Of a stretch of DNA of 64,000 nucleotides, positions 18,507 to 27,611 are shown piece after piece. A model generated the notes under the pieces. It was not told the origin of the DNA. It saw only the letters and a list, made by a program, of their open reading frames with translations, and made no database searches. Origin of the DNA: Pseudoalteromonas sp. S16_S37. Lineage in GTDB: Bacteria; Pseudomonadota; Gammaproteobacteria; Enterobacterales; Alteromonadaceae. The stretch is from assembly GCF_014694405.1 (NCBI RefSeq), contig NZ_JAAUWV010000015.1:1-64000 (forward strand). The letters are read 5' to 3'. Numbering within the stretch: position 1 is the stretch's first letter; each line of letters begins with the position of its first letter. The position numbers and the translations under genes were made by a program.

Positions 18507-19355
18507 CTAAAGGAAGCTAGTTTGCTGAGGTTGTTTTTGAGCTGGAAAAGCACCTAGCTGGATGTCTTCTCGACTTAAATCATTGATAAACTGTTGTGCA
18601 AGCAGTGGGGCATCATAATTATCAGCAGTATGAAAAAACACGTAAGGCGTTTTCCCTTCATTAAGCCATAGGTTAATTTTTTTCAGCCAAGGGCCGTAAA
18701 ACTCACGGTTTGCTTGTAAATTAGAACAGCCAACATAGCGTATGACAGGTGAGTTACCTGTTGCTATGACATGTAAGGGGACTTTAGGTTTTTTTTGCTG
18801 TGCATCAATGATTGCGGAGGTTGTCGCAGGCTCACTAAACAGTGGTCGGGTATCCATCATAATACGGTTGTAACTGTAGGCCATCAAAAATTGATTAAAT
18901 CGCCGCTCATTATCCGCTTTGTCAAAAAAGCCCAAATGGCGTACCTCGATACCAAGAGAAAGTTCTTTTGGCAGTAACTGACTAAATTCAACGATTCTTG
19001 ATAAATACTCTGGTCCACAGGATTTAGGCAATTGCAGCATTATCATGCCGAGTTTATCAAAAATTGGCTCAAACAAAGTAAGCCAAGCGGTGAGCCCTTG
19101 ATGGCAGTTTTGTAGTGCCATTTCATGTGAAAAACGTTTGGGGATCTTAAACGTAAAACGAAAGCTATCAGGTACGTCCGTACGCCATTTTTCAATCGTA
19201 CTGGGTTTAGGATCTGCATAGAAGCTGGTATTACCCTCCACCGAGTTAAAAATATGCGCATATTCACTGAGCATTTTATTATTCGGACAATGACTGGTAA
19301 AAAAGCGTCCTTTCCAGTGCGTTGAGCTCCATTGTGGGCAGCCAAGATATAACAT
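18507..19355 (-). CDS. DUF72 family (TIM-barrel) protein
   Basis: 282 aa. The opening LYLGCPQWSSTHWKGRFF and the later FNSVEGNTSFYADPKPSTIEKW, FRFTFKIPKRFSH and LGIEVRHLGFF are hallmark segments of DUF72 (YecE-like), which has a TIM-barrel fold and unknown activity. PYVFFHTADNYDAPLLAQQF near the C-terminus is also typical. It is divergent from aspS with 169 bases between; the two families often sit together in gammaproteobacteria. Confidence 0.88.
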   Translation of the reverse strand: MLYLGCPQWSSTHWKGRFFTSHCPNNKMLSEYAHIFNSVEGNTSFYADPKPSTIEKWRTDVPDSFRFTFKIPKRFSHEMALQNCHQGLTAWLTLFEPIFDKLGMIMLQLPKSCGPEYLSRIVEFSQLLPKELSLGIEVRHLGFFDKADNERRFNQFLMAYSYNRIMMDTRPLFSEPATTSAIIDAQQKKPKVPLHVIATGNSPVIRYVGCSNLQANREFYGPWLKKINLWLNEGKTPYVFFHTADNYDAPLLAQQFINDLSREDIQLGAFPAQKQPQQTSFL

Positions 19356-19524
19356 AACTGTATTTGGGCAGTCTAATTGATGGCGCTAGTGTAATAAAGT
19401 TAGCGAAATTTAGAAACTAAATAGAATGAAGGATGACATTGAGACGGGTATTTTTATATAATCGCAGGTAATTTTTCATATTAATGCCAGTTACCACTTA
19501 GTGTAACTGAGAGACAGGAAGACT

Positions 19525-21300
19525 ATGCGCTCAATATATTGCGGAAACTTAAACAAAAGTCACGTAAGACAAGAAGTAGAACTATGCGGTTGGATCAACA
19601 AACGCCGTGATTTAGGTGGCCTAATTTTTATCGATTTGCGCGACCGTGAAGGGTTAGTGCAAGTTGTTTTTGACCCAGAAGTAGACGGGTTAATGGATGT
19701 AGCTAATACGTTGCGCCAAGAATTTTGTGTGCAAGTAAAAGGTACGGTTCGTGCTCGTCCTGATAGCCAAATTAACAAAGATATGGCAACTGGCGAAGTT
19801 GAAATCTTAGGTACTGGCTTAACTATCATTAACCGCTCAGAGCCGTTACCACTTGATTTTAACCAGCAAAACTCGGAAGAGCGTCGTCTTAAGTATCGTT
19901 ACCTAGACCTACGTCGTTTAGAAATGAGTGACCGCATTAAGCTACGCGCAAAAGCAAGTAGCTTTGTGCGTCGCTTCTTAGATAGCAATGACTTTTTAGA
20001 CATTGAAACACCAGTACTAACAAAAGCAACGCCAGAAGGGGCGCGTGACTATTTGGTGCCAAGTCGTGTTCACAAAGGTAGCTTTTACGCGCTTCCGCAG
20101 TCACCACAGCTATTTAAACAATTGCTGATGATGTCGGGTTTTGACCGTTACTATCAAATCGTAAAATGTTTCCGTGATGAAGACCTACGTGCTGATCGCC
20201 AGCCTGAATTCACGCAAATCGATATTGAAACCTCGTTTATGAGTTCAGGTCAAGTAAGAGCGGTGACGGAGCAAATGATCCGTCAAATGTGGCAAGAGCT
20301 ACTGAACGTAGATTTGGGTCAGTTCCCAGTCATGCCATACAGCGAAGCGATGCGTCGTTTTGGCTCTGACAAACCTGATTTACGTAACCCAATGGAACTT
20401 GTAGATGTTGCCGACCTTGTAAAAGATGTAGAGTTTAAGGTGTTATCTGCGCCTGCAAACGATGCAAAAGGCCGTGTTGCAGTGTTAACAGTGCCAGGCG
20501 GTGCGCAGCTTTCTCGTAAGCAAATTGACGATTACACTAAGTTTGTTGGTATTTATGGTGCCAAAGGTCTTGCATGGATGAAGGTAAACGACCGTGATGC
20601 GGGCATTGAAGGGGTACAGTCACCAATTGCTAAATTCTTAAATGAGGAAGTGATCGCTGCACTTCTTGAGCGTACCAACGCGCAAACAGGCGACATCATT
20701 CTATTTGGTGCTGACAAACGCAATGTGGTTAACGAAGCGATGGGCGCGTTACGTTTGAAAGTTGGTCTTGACCTTGAACTGACAGACTTAAACAAATGGG
20801 CACCGCTTTGGGTTGTTGACTTCCCAATGTTTGAAGAAGATGACGAAGGCACGCTGCATGCTGTACACCACCCATTCACAGCACCAAAAGACATTAGTGC
20901 GGCGGAGCTTGAAGCAAACCCTGCCGGCGCTATTTCCGATGCATACGATATGGTTCTAAATGGCTACGAAGTTGGTGGCGGTTCTGTGCGTATTCATAAT
21001 AATGAAATGCAACAAACGGCATTTAGAATTTTGGGTATTAATGAGCAAGAACAGCAAGATAAGTTTGGCTTCCTGTTAGATGCACTAAAATACGGTACGC
21101 CACCACATGCCGGTTTGGCATTTGGTCTTGACCGCTTAGTGATGTTACTTTGTGGCACAGATAACATTCGTGACGTAATCGCATTCCCGAAAACGACACA
21201 AGCATCATGTTTAATGACTAATGCACCGAGTGTTGCCAACGCAGATGCGCTTAAAGAGCTTGCTATTAGTGTTGAACAAGCACAACTTGCTAGTGAGTAA
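19525..21300 (+). CDS. aspS: Aspartyl-tRNA synthetase
   Basis: Charges tRNA-Asp. 591 aa, bacterial type with an N-terminal OB-fold anticodon-binding domain ([21 protein letters not shown]), a class II catalytic core (motif 2 [21 protein letters not shown]; motif 3 [13 protein letters not shown]) and the GAD insertion domain (residues about 280-420). GAGAGACAGGAAG upstream of ATG 19525 provides the ribosome site. Followed by a UUCG terminator. Confidence 0.98.
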   Translation: MRSIYCGNLNKSHVRQEVELCGWINKRRDLGGLIFIDLRDREGLVQVVFDPEVDGLMDVANTLRQEFCVQVKGTVRARPDSQINKDMATGEVEILGTGLTIINRSEPLPLDFNQQNSEERRLKYRYLDLRRLEMSDRIKLRAKASSFVRRFLDSNDFLDIETPVLTKATPEGARDYLVPSRVHKGSFYALPQSPQLFKQLLMMSGFDRYYQIVKCFRDEDLRADRQPEFTQIDIETSFMSSGQVRAVTEQMIRQMWQELLNVDLGQFPVMPYSEAMRRFGSDKPDLRNPMELVDVADLVKDVEFKVLSAPANDAKGRVAVLTVPGGAQLSRKQIDDYTKFVGIYGAKGLAWMKVNDRDAGIEGVQSPIAKFLNEEVIAALLERTNAQTGDIILFGADKRNVVNEAMGALRLKVGLDLELTDLNKWAPLWVVDFPMFEEDDEGTLHAVHHPFTAPKDISAAELEANPAGAISDAYDMVLNGYEVGGGSVRIHNNEMQQTAFRILGINEQEQQDKFGFLLDALKYGTPPHAGLAFGLDRLVMLLCGTDNIRDVIAFPKTTQASCLMTNAPSVANADALKELAISVEQAQLASE

Positions 21301-21320
21301 TTGTCAAACTCTTAATAAAT

Positions 21321-21344
21321 AGGCGGCTTCGGTCGCCTTTTTTG
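21321..21344 (+). terminator. Rho-independent terminator of aspS
   Basis: AGGCGGC-TTCG-GTCGCCT: seven pairs (one G-T) closed by a stable UUCG tetraloop, followed by a T-run, 20 bases after the stop. Confidence 0.9.
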
Positions 21345-21433
21345 TTCTCGCTGAAACTAAATATACAGTGTGAAACACTGACTTAGCCTTGTTTTAGCAA
21401 ATACAAAGAAATAACGCTAAAGAAGAGTGTGAA

Positions 21434-22153
21434 ATGAAAAGAAAGATGTCGGTTTGTTTAGCACAGGTTGAAGTGCAAAGAGGCAACTTTGCTGCAAATC
21501 TCAAAGCGCATATAGAATTGGTTCAGCAAGCAGGCAAACTGGGCGCGCATCTAGTTGTGTTTCCAGAGTTGTCGTTGATTGGTTACGAGTTAGACTTAAT
21601 ACAAGAACTGGCCGTTGACGCAAGCAGTGATAACTTTCAAGCGTTATCAAAAGAGGCGGTTGAGCAGGGTGTAACAATTATTGCAGGATGCCCGTTGCTA
21701 GATAATGGAAAGCCCACCATTGGTGCGGTAGTTTGCTTTGCGGATGGCCAAGTTGAGTTTTACCATAAACAGTTTTTACATTCGGGCGAAGAAGCGTACT
21801 GCACTGCTGGGGCTAATGACTATGTATTTGAGATATGTGGTTATAAAGTTGGGCTGGCGATATGTGCTGATTTTACAAACCCGAACCACGCTGCCAATGC
21901 GGCGGCTCTCGGCGCAGATGCTTATGTAGTTAGTGCATTAATTTCACAAAGCGGCTTTGCGCAAGACTCAAAGATATTGGCAAGTATTGCCAAAGACCAT
22001 CAACTGCCCGTATTTTTAAGCAATCACATTTCAAAAACAGGAGGCTGGTTAGCAGCCGGTAATAACAGTGTTTGGAACGCAAATGGTGAATGCGACATGA
22101 GCAGCGGCAGCAACGAAGTGGGTTGCTTCTTATATACAATTGAGGATAAATAG
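21434..22153 (+). CDS. Carbon-nitrogen hydrolase (nitrilase superfamily)
   Basis: 239 aa. The Glu-Lys-Cys catalytic triad is present: Glu in VFPELSLIGYE (around residue 46), Lys in FYHKQFLHSGEE (around 114) and Cys in GLAICADFTNPNHA (around 146). It hydrolyses an amide or nitrile; the exact substrate is not predictable. The next gene follows after about 40 bases and may be in the same transcript. Confidence 0.85.
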   Translation: MKRKMSVCLAQVEVQRGNFAANLKAHIELVQQAGKLGAHLVVFPELSLIGYELDLIQELAVDASSDNFQALSKEAVEQGVTIIAGCPLLDNGKPTIGAVVCFADGQVEFYHKQFLHSGEEAYCTAGANDYVFEICGYKVGLAICADFTNPNHAANAAALGADAYVVSALISQSGFAQDSKILASIAKDHQLPVFLSNHISKTGGWLAAGNNSVWNANGECDMSSGSNEVGCFLYTIEDK

Positions 22154-22195
22154 CTGTACGGTTGGGTGTATAAAAAAAAGCGTTGGAAATATTCT

Positions 22196-22477
22196 ATGGT
22201 AAAACTTGCTGACTTACCCGGTTTAGGCCCAAAATCTGAGCAGATGCTCATAGATGCAGGTATAGACTCATTTGAAACCCTCAAAGAGATTGGCTCAGTT
22301 AGAGCCTATTTAAGAGTTAAAAGTTGTCGCGGCTCAGTAAGCTTAAATTTGCTCTATGCGCTTGAAGGCGCGCTTCAGGGAAGGCACTGGCTAGATATTG
22401 CAAGCAGTCAAAAAGCGGTACTCATTATGGCATTAGAAGAGCACCAAGATGTAGAGAAGCGCATTTTCGAAAAATAA
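22196..22477 (+). CDS. Free-standing TfoX/Sxy C-terminal domain protein
   Basis: About 93 aa from ATG 22196. The whole protein is the helix-hairpin-helix-like TfoX C-terminal domain: LADLPGLGPKSEQMLIDAGI, then LKEIGSVRAYLRVK and LNLLYALEGALQGRHW. In Sxy/TfoX proteins this domain follows an N-terminal domain and the whole regulates competence with CRP; here the N-terminal domain is missing. A GTG start at 22166 would add ten basic residues without a better ribosome site. Confidence 0.8.
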   Translation: MVKLADLPGLGPKSEQMLIDAGIDSFETLKEIGSVRAYLRVKSCRGSVSLNLLYALEGALQGRHWLDIASSQKAVLIMALEEHQDVEKRIFEK

Positions 22478-22530
22478 GGGGATGCGTTTAAATGAATTGG
22501 TTTTTGAAATTGTTGGGGCGTGGGTTATCC

Positions 22531-22559
22531 TTGATATATAACTGGTAATTCATACAGTA
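22531..22559 (+). promoter_or_regulatory. ruvCAB promoter with probable LexA (SOS) box
   Basis: A -35-like TTGATA (22531-22536) and -10-like TACAGT (22553-22558) are 16 bp apart. A LexA-type palindrome CTGG-N8-ACAG (22542-22557) lies across them, one mismatch from the CTGT-N8-ACAG consensus and with flanking A/T as expected. This places the whole ruvCAB operon under SOS control. Confidence 0.65.
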
Positions 22560-22569
22560 TTTTGGCATT

Positions 22570-23121
22570 ATGCCGTTAAATAAAAAAAGAGTAGATGCAT
22601 TGGCTGTTATTTTAGGCATAGACCCTGGCTCTCGTTTTACAGGTTACGGAGTGATTAACCATCATGGTGCTAAGTTTCAGTATCTTGGTAGTGGCTGTAT
22701 TAAACTCGGTGATCATGATTTTCCAACCCGCTTAAAAATGATTTACCAAGGCGTAAGTCAGCTCATCGAGCAGTTCTCCCCAACCGGTTTTGCCATTGAG
22801 CAAGTGTTTATGGCACACAACCCTGACTCGGCTTTAAAGCTTGGGCAAGCTCGTGGTGCCGCGATAGTTGCTGCCACTATGCAAGATGTGGTTGTTAGTG
22901 AGTACTCTGCAAGGCAAGTTAAACAGGCGGTGGTTGGTACGGGCGCAGCGCAAAAAGCGCAAGTTCAAGAAATGGTTAAACGTATTTTAAAATTGCCCGG
23001 TACACCGCAAGCCGATGCCGCTGATGCGCTCGCCATCGCAATATGCCATGCACACTCAGAACAAAGCTTAATTCGTCTAGCGGGTAGTGCGACGAAAACA
23101 GTGCGACGAAGACTAAGGTAG
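22570..23121 (+). CDS. ruvC: Crossover junction endodeoxyribonuclease RuvC
   Basis: Resolves Holliday junctions. The RNase H-like core is complete: catalytic Asp18 in [14 protein letters not shown], Glu in FAIEQVF and Asp residues in [13 protein letters not shown]. With ATG 22570 the protein is 183 aa. A TTG at 22600 would give [10 protein letters not shown], matching the E. coli start almost exactly and leaving GAG about ten bases upstream, so the true start may be there (173 aa). Followed by ruvA after eight bases. Confidence 0.95.
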   Translation: MPLNKKRVDALAVILGIDPGSRFTGYGVINHHGAKFQYLGSGCIKLGDHDFPTRLKMIYQGVSQLIEQFSPTGFAIEQVFMAHNPDSALKLGQARGAAIVAATMQDVVVSEYSARQVKQAVVGTGAAQKAQVQEMVKRILKLPGTPQADAADALAIAICHAHSEQSLIRLAGSATKTVRRRLR

Positions 23122-23129
23122 GACTTATC

Positions 23130-23747
23130 ATGATCGGAAGACTCAGCGGCATTTTATTAGAAAAACAACCTCCAGAGATATTGCTTGATGTATCAGGTAT
23201 TGGTTACGAAGTGCAAATGCCGATGACCTGTTTTTATGAATTGCCCAAAGTGGGTGAACAAGCCGCAATTTACACGCATTTTGTAGTTCGTGAAGATGCA
23301 CAATTACTCTTTGGTTTTAATCATAAAAAAGAAAGAGCGTTATTTAGAGAGCTAATAAAAGCCAATGGGGTTGGCCCTAAGTTAGGTTTGGCCATTTTAT
23401 CAGGCATGTCGGCTGAGCAGTTTATTCAATGCGTAAATAATGAAGATGCAACCACGCTAGTTAAAATCCCTGGTGTGGGTAAAAAAACCGCTGAGCGTTT
23501 AGTGCTTGAGATGAAAGACAGACTGAAGAACTTTGCTCACGACTTGCTTACGCCATTTAGTGATTCAGCTATACTTGAGCCAATGCAAAACCCAACGGTT
23601 GAGGATACCCCTGCAGATGACGCGATTGCTGCGTTAGTTGCTTTGGGCTATAAGCTCGCACAAGCACAAAAAGCAGTGAAGAATGTGTCACAACCAAATA
23701 TGAGTACTGAAGCGTTGATAAAAGAAGCGCTCAAATCAATGATGTAA
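23130..23747 (+). CDS. ruvA: Holliday junction branch migration protein RuvA
   Basis: Binds four-way junctions as a tetramer and loads RuvB. 205 aa with the OB-fold N-terminus ([20 protein letters not shown]), two helix-hairpin-helix motifs ([18 protein letters not shown] and [15 protein letters not shown]) and the RuvB-contacting C-terminal domain ([12 protein letters not shown]). AGGACTTATC precedes the ATG. Second gene of ruvCAB. Confidence 0.98.
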   Translation: MIGRLSGILLEKQPPEILLDVSGIGYEVQMPMTCFYELPKVGEQAAIYTHFVVREDAQLLFGFNHKKERALFRELIKANGVGPKLGLAILSGMSAEQFIQCVNNEDATTLVKIPGVGKKTAERLVLEMKDRLKNFAHDLLTPFSDSAILEPMQNPTVEDTPADDAIAALVALGYKLAQAQKAVKNVSQPNMSTEALIKEALKSMM

Positions 23748-23751
23748 CCTT

Positions 23752-24759
23752 ATGATAGAAGCCGATAGATTAATAGAACCAGCAGCACAGGGTAATGAAG
23801 ATGTCGTTGACAGAGCGATACGACCAAAGTTACTGAGTGATTATACTGGCCAGCCTCATGTTAAAAAGCAGATGGAAATCTTCATCGAAGCTGCGCGCAC
23901 AAGGGAAGAAGCGTTAGATCATTTACTTATTTTTGGTCCCCCTGGGCTGGGTAAAACGACCTTGGCAAATATAGTGGCCAATGAACTTGGAGTAAACATT
24001 AAAACAACCTCAGGACCTGTGCTTGAAAAAGCGGGGGATTTAGCGGCATTGCTAACTAACCTCGAAGAAGGTGACGTATTATTTATCGACGAGATCCACA
24101 GACTCAGTCCACAAGTAGAAGAAATTTTATATCCTGCAATGGAAGACTATCAGTTAGATATAATGATAGGAGAGGGACCAGCTGCACGCTCAATCAAACT
24201 AGATTTACCGCCATTTACTCTGATAGGTGCAACTACTCGCGCTGGGTCATTAACATCACCGTTAAGGGACCGATTTGGTATTGTACAGCGTTTGGAGTTT
24301 TACTCAGTTGCAGATTTATCGAAGATCATTTCACGCTCAGCATATTATTTAGATCTTACAATTAGCCCAGAAGGGGCCGATGAAGTAGCAAAGCGTTCGC
24401 GGGGCACGCCTCGTATCGCAAATCGTTTGCTAAGACGGGTGCGTGATTTTGCTCAGGTTAAAGGAGATGGCAAAGTGTCGGTTGAGATAGCGCAACAGGC
24501 ACTAGATATGGTTGATGTTGATAAATGTGGTTTTGACTACATGGACAGAAAGTACTTACTTGCAATTATTGAAAAGTTCACTGGTGGCCCTGTTGGCTTA
24601 GATAACTTAGCTGCGGCGATTGGTGAAGAGCGAGAAACGATAGAAGATGTCATAGAACCATTTTTGATCCAACAGGGCTTTATTCAACGAACACCCAGAG
24701 GTCGTATCGCATCAAATGCGGCCTACTTGCACTTTAATTTGATGCCCCAAGCCCAATAA
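23752..24759 (+). CDS. ruvB: Holliday junction helicase RuvB
   Basis: AAA+ motor that drives branch migration with RuvA. 335 aa. Walker A is [13 protein letters not shown], Walker [11 protein letters not shown], sensor I IGATTRAG, arginine finger in LRDRFG, and a C-terminal winged helix ([11 protein letters not shown]). Starts four bases after the ruvA stop. The stop lies in the stem of its own terminator. Confidence 0.98.
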   Translation: MIEADRLIEPAAQGNEDVVDRAIRPKLLSDYTGQPHVKKQMEIFIEAARTREEALDHLLIFGPPGLGKTTLANIVANELGVNIKTTSGPVLEKAGDLAALLTNLEEGDVLFIDEIHRLSPQVEEILYPAMEDYQLDIMIGEGPAARSIKLDLPPFTLIGATTRAGSLTSPLRDRFGIVQRLEFYSVADLSKIISRSAYYLDLTISPEGADEVAKRSRGTPRIANRLLRRVRDFAQVKGDGKVSVEIAQQALDMVDVDKCGFDYMDRKYLLAIIEKFTGGPVGLDNLAAAIGEERETIEDVIEPFLIQQGFIQRTPRGRIASNAAYLHFNLMPQAQ

Positions 24760-24773
24760 TATTGGGCTTTTTT
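24750..24773 (+). terminator. Rho-independent terminator of ruvCAB
   Basis: AGCCCAAT / ATTGGGCT, 8-bp stem with a 3-nt loop, overlapping the ruvB stop codon and followed by six T. Confidence 0.9.
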
Positions 24774-24849
24774 CTACATATATTCCCCCAACTAATGCAC
24801 TTCAGTTAGCGTTAATCCTATCTCTGTAAACTTGCAGCGAATTTTAGGC

Positions 24850-25026
24850 AAAAAAAAGCCCGCTAATAAAGCGGGCAAAACAACAAGTTGAAGGAAGTAA
24901 TCCAGGGAACTGATAAATGACTTCAGGTTTTATCCCAAATCCATTTATCAACAGTAATACGACAAATCAGAAATCATATTACTAATAACTGTGCTTTTAC
25001 ATGAATCATGCTGCTTGCTCAGTACA
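24850..25026 (-). ncRNA. Candidate trans-acting small RNA between ruvB and tolQ
   Basis: On the minus strand a near-consensus promoter (25033-25061) is followed by about 177 bases without a credible reading frame, ending in a rho-independent terminator (GCCCGCT / AGCGGGC at 24858-24876, then eight U). Internal structure includes a perfect 9-bp stem (24911-24919 with 24942-24950). Between that stem and the terminator lies an unpaired CU-rich stretch containing ACUUCCUU (complement of 24891-24898), which could pair with ribosome sites. This layout is typical of Hfq-dependent sRNAs. The family is not recognised. Confidence 0.6.
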
Positions 25027-25032
25027 GGGTGT

Positions 25033-25061
25033 ATATTAAATGTGTTTAGATATTCTATCAA
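25033..25061 (-). promoter_or_regulatory. Sigma-70 promoter of the candidate sRNA
   Basis: Minus strand: -35 TTGATA (25056-25061), 17-bp spacer, -10 TAATAT (25033-25038). Predicted start near 25026. Confidence 0.65.
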
Positions 25062-25544
25062 ACTAGAAAAATTTAATTTTCAAATAAAAAAAACTAATAG
25101 CAAGGTCGTGTGGCTGTTTCTTGGTTGTCGAAATTACGAACTAGGTTCCTTTATAAGTTGTTGGTTTTATTTGTGTTGTTTTATTTTTGTTCTTCTTGTG
25201 AGTATTAGTTTATTTGTTGTTAATTGGTCTTACCAATGAATTTATGCGGGTTTATTCGTGATTTATGCATAAAGCTATGCATTTATGCAATTACTAATAA
25301 TAAATACGCATCAAAAAAGCGAGGAAAATATATGGACTCATCCTTTTGGATTAAAAATAGGTGCTGCTTTAGTGGTTTGTTATATTTTTGCGTACTTTGT
25401 CGCCAAATAGCTGTATTTCATGGTAATGAGATTGTAAGCACTGGCATGTGTGAGTAAACTAACTGAATCTTTAGAGCCGCTTACAGTCAATAAAGTGATT
25501 TTGTGGTTTAAAAGCCAAGATACAATCGTTAGGAGTAGAATAAA
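25062..25544. other. Gap before tolQ with two overlapping short frames
   Basis: No recognisable gene; ybgC, which precedes tolQ in many gammaproteobacteria, is absent. Two short frames overlap. One (ATG 25332 to TAA 25457, 41 aa) has a good ribosome site (GAGGA) but an unconvincing Cys-rich product. The other (ATG 25285 to TAG 25410, 41 aa) ends in a plausible single membrane helix, GLKIGAALVVCYIFAYFVAK, but its ATG lacks a ribosome site. A one-base indel near 25331 may have uncoupled ribosome site and frame. TTTATGC-type repeats lie at 25241-25289. Confidence 0.4.
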
Positions 25545-26234
25545 GTGGAATCGGGACTCAATTTTATTGATCTTATTTTAAAAGCAAGTTTGTTGGTGCA
25601 ACTTGTAATGCTAACGCTAGTTGGGATGTCGATTGCCTCTTGGGCTATTATCTTTCAACGTAAAGGAATTATTAGTAAAGCTGTTAATGAAGCAAAGGAA
25701 TTTGAGAAAAGGTTTTGGTCGGGAATAGACCTGAGTAAGCTATATAGCGAAGTAACCAGTAAAGTTGCGCCAGCAACTGGCTTAGAAGCTTTATTTACCG
25801 CTGGATTCAAAGAGTTTGCACGTCATAAAAAGAGTAACTCACCTTCTGCTGGCATGGTTATCGAGGGCACTCACCGTTCAATGCGGGTCGCCTTATCAAG
25901 AGAAGTAGAAAAACTAGAGTCTGGCTTATCTTTCTTAGCAACGGTTGGCTCAATTAGCCCTTATATCGGACTATTTGGTACCGTTTGGGGGATCATGAAC
26001 GCATTTATCGCGCTAGGCGAAGTGAAACAGGCCACTTTGCAAATGGTAGCGCCCGGTATTGCAGAAGCGTTGATTGCAACCGCGATGGGTCTATTCGCTG
26101 CGATCCCAGCCGTTATTGCCTATAACCGCTTCGCAAAAAATGTTGAAGTTGCAGAGACTCAGTACGTTAACTTTATGGAAGAGTTCTCTAACATCCTTCA
26201 TCGCCAAGCTACAAATTCAGTTGAGGCAAAGTAA
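25545..26234 (+). CDS. tolQ: Tol-Pal system protein TolQ
   Basis: Inner-membrane stator subunit with TolR; uses proton-motive force to energise TolA and outer-membrane constriction at division. 229 aa, three TM segments (residues about 15-40, 135-160, 170-195). The MotA/ExbB-type signature [20 protein letters not shown] is present. The start is GTG at 25545 with AGGAG nine bases upstream. It opens a tolQRAB-pal-cpoB operon; no ybgC gene precedes it. Confidence 0.97.
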   Translation: MESGLNFIDLILKASLLVQLVMLTLVGMSIASWAIIFQRKGIISKAVNEAKEFEKRFWSGIDLSKLYSEVTSKVAPATGLEALFTAGFKEFARHKKSNSPSAGMVIEGTHRSMRVALSREVEKLESGLSFLATVGSISPYIGLFGTVWGIMNAFIALGEVKQATLQMVAPGIAEALIATAMGLFAAIPAVIAYNRFAKNVEVAETQYVNFMEEFSNILHRQATNSVEAK

Positions 26235-26235
26235 C

Positions 26236-26661
26236 ATGTATGTGCGGAAAAAACGTCGCCAAGTTGCGGAAATAAACGTTGTACCATACATAGATGTTAT
26301 GTTGGTGCTGCTGATTATTTTTATGGCTACAGCACCGTTGATCACCCATGGCGTAAAAGTAGACTTGCCACAAATGCAAGAGTCTGACTTGGTTGAAACC
26401 AAAGATGCCCCGCCGATTATTGCCAGTATTGACGCTGAAGGTCGTTACTATGTGAGTGTAGGGACAGATCCTGAAGCACCCATGGACGCAGTTGAAGTGG
26501 CGGCAATCATAAAACTGAAATTACAACAAAACCCTGACACGCCTGTCATGATTAAAGGCTCAGGGAGAGTGTCGTATCAAGAAGTATTGCTGCTTATGGA
26601 CTTTTTGAAAAATGCGGGTGTGCCATCGGTTGGCTTAATGACGAAATCGTTTGAGGAATAG
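26236..26661 (+). CDS. tolR: Tol-Pal system protein TolR
   Basis: Partner of TolQ in the proton channel. 141 aa from ATG 26236, one base after the tolQ stop; a longer upstream frame runs inside tolQ and is not real. The N-terminal AEINVVPYIDVMLVLLIIFM contains the proton-accepting Asp in the single TM helix, and the rest is a periplasmic domain. Confidence 0.97.
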   Translation: MYVRKKRRQVAEINVVPYIDVMLVLLIIFMATAPLITHGVKVDLPQMQESDLVETKDAPPIIASIDAEGRYYVSVGTDPEAPMDAVEVAAIIKLKLQQNPDTPVMIKGSGRVSYQEVLLLMDFLKNAGVPSVGLMTKSFEE

Positions 26662-26663
26662 CC

Positions 26664-27602
26664 ATGGACTCGTTACAAAGTGGATTATTGAAATCTTTTC
26701 TCTTGCACTTAGCCATTGCTGGTTTTTTGTTTGCTAGCGCGACATTTGAAACGCCAACACCTACCGTGATGGAGGTGACACTCAATGCGCCACAAAGCGA
26801 GCCATCTGAGAAAATAGTTTCAGCGATTTCAGTAGACCAAAATGCAGTTGAAAAGAAAATTGCAGAGCTGAAGCAAAAAGAAGATGCGCAAAAAAAGGCA
26901 GAAGAAAAGCGTATACGCGATTTAGAGCGTCGTGCGGTGCAAGCGAGAAAGGAGCGAGAAACTGAAGCGCGCAGGATTAAGCAACTTGAGCAGCAGCGTT
27001 TGGCTAAAGAAGAAGAAAAACGTAAAGCAGAAGCACAAGCTAAAAAAGCCCGTGAAATAGAGAAAAAGCAGCGCGAGCAAGCGCAAAAGGCGCAACAAGA
27101 AACATTAGCAGCGGAAAAGGCTGCGAAGGCAGCAGCGCAAAAGCGCAAAGCTGAAGAAGATGCACTACGCAAAGCGGAAGAGGCAAGAAAGCTTAGAGAG
27201 GCTGAAGAAAAGCGTAAGGCTGAAGAAGCAGAACAAGCGCGTCAAAAGGCATTAGAAGAGAAAATGCTACAAGAACAACTTGCAAAAGAACAGGCAGCGA
27301 GAGCTAGAATTCGCCAGCAGCAAGTGTTAACGGAAGTAGAAAAGTATCAAGCTTTGATCACACAACGTATCCAACAAAACTTGTTAACTGACGAGAAAAT
27401 GCGTGGTAAAGAGTGCCGTGTAAATATTCGTTTAGCATTTAACGGTTTAGTTACCAGCGTCACTTCTTTAGGGGGCGACAAGATTGTCTGTGATGCGGCG
27501 CTTAGAGCGGTAAGAATGGCTGATACTTTGCCGGTTTCAAAAGAAAAAGACGTGTTTGAACAGCTTAAAAACATTAATCTAACAATTAAACCAAATTTAT
27601 AA
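26664..27602 (+). CDS. tolA: Cell envelope integrity protein TolA
   Basis: Connects the TolQR motor to the outer membrane. 312 aa: an N-terminal TM helix (about residues 9-28), a long Ala/Lys/Glu/Arg-rich helical domain II (about 55-220) and a small C-terminal domain III beginning near VEKYQALITQRIQQNLL with a conserved disulfide pair (CRVNIRL and VCDAALRA). Filamentous phages and colicins use domain III in E. coli. Low-complexity coding accounts for spurious frames on the other strand. Confidence 0.96.
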   Translation: MDSLQSGLLKSFLLHLAIAGFLFASATFETPTPTVMEVTLNAPQSEPSEKIVSAISVDQNAVEKKIAELKQKEDAQKKAEEKRIRDLERRAVQARKERETEARRIKQLEQQRLAKEEEKRKAEAQAKKAREIEKKQREQAQKAQQETLAAEKAAKAAAQKRKAEEDALRKAEEARKLREAEEKRKAEEAEQARQKALEEKMLQEQLAKEQAARARIRQQQVLTEVEKYQALITQRIQQNLLTDEKMRGKECRVNIRLAFNGLVTSVTSLGGDKIVCDAALRAVRMADTLPVSKEKDVFEQLKNINLTIKPNL

Positions 27603-27611
27603 AGGAAGCTC

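Noticed and set aside
24991-25239. 82-aa hydrophobic Cys-rich frame in the ruvB-tolQ gap
   Set aside because: GTG start without ribosome site, overlaps the sRNA promoter and body, odd composition; looks like AT-rich noise.
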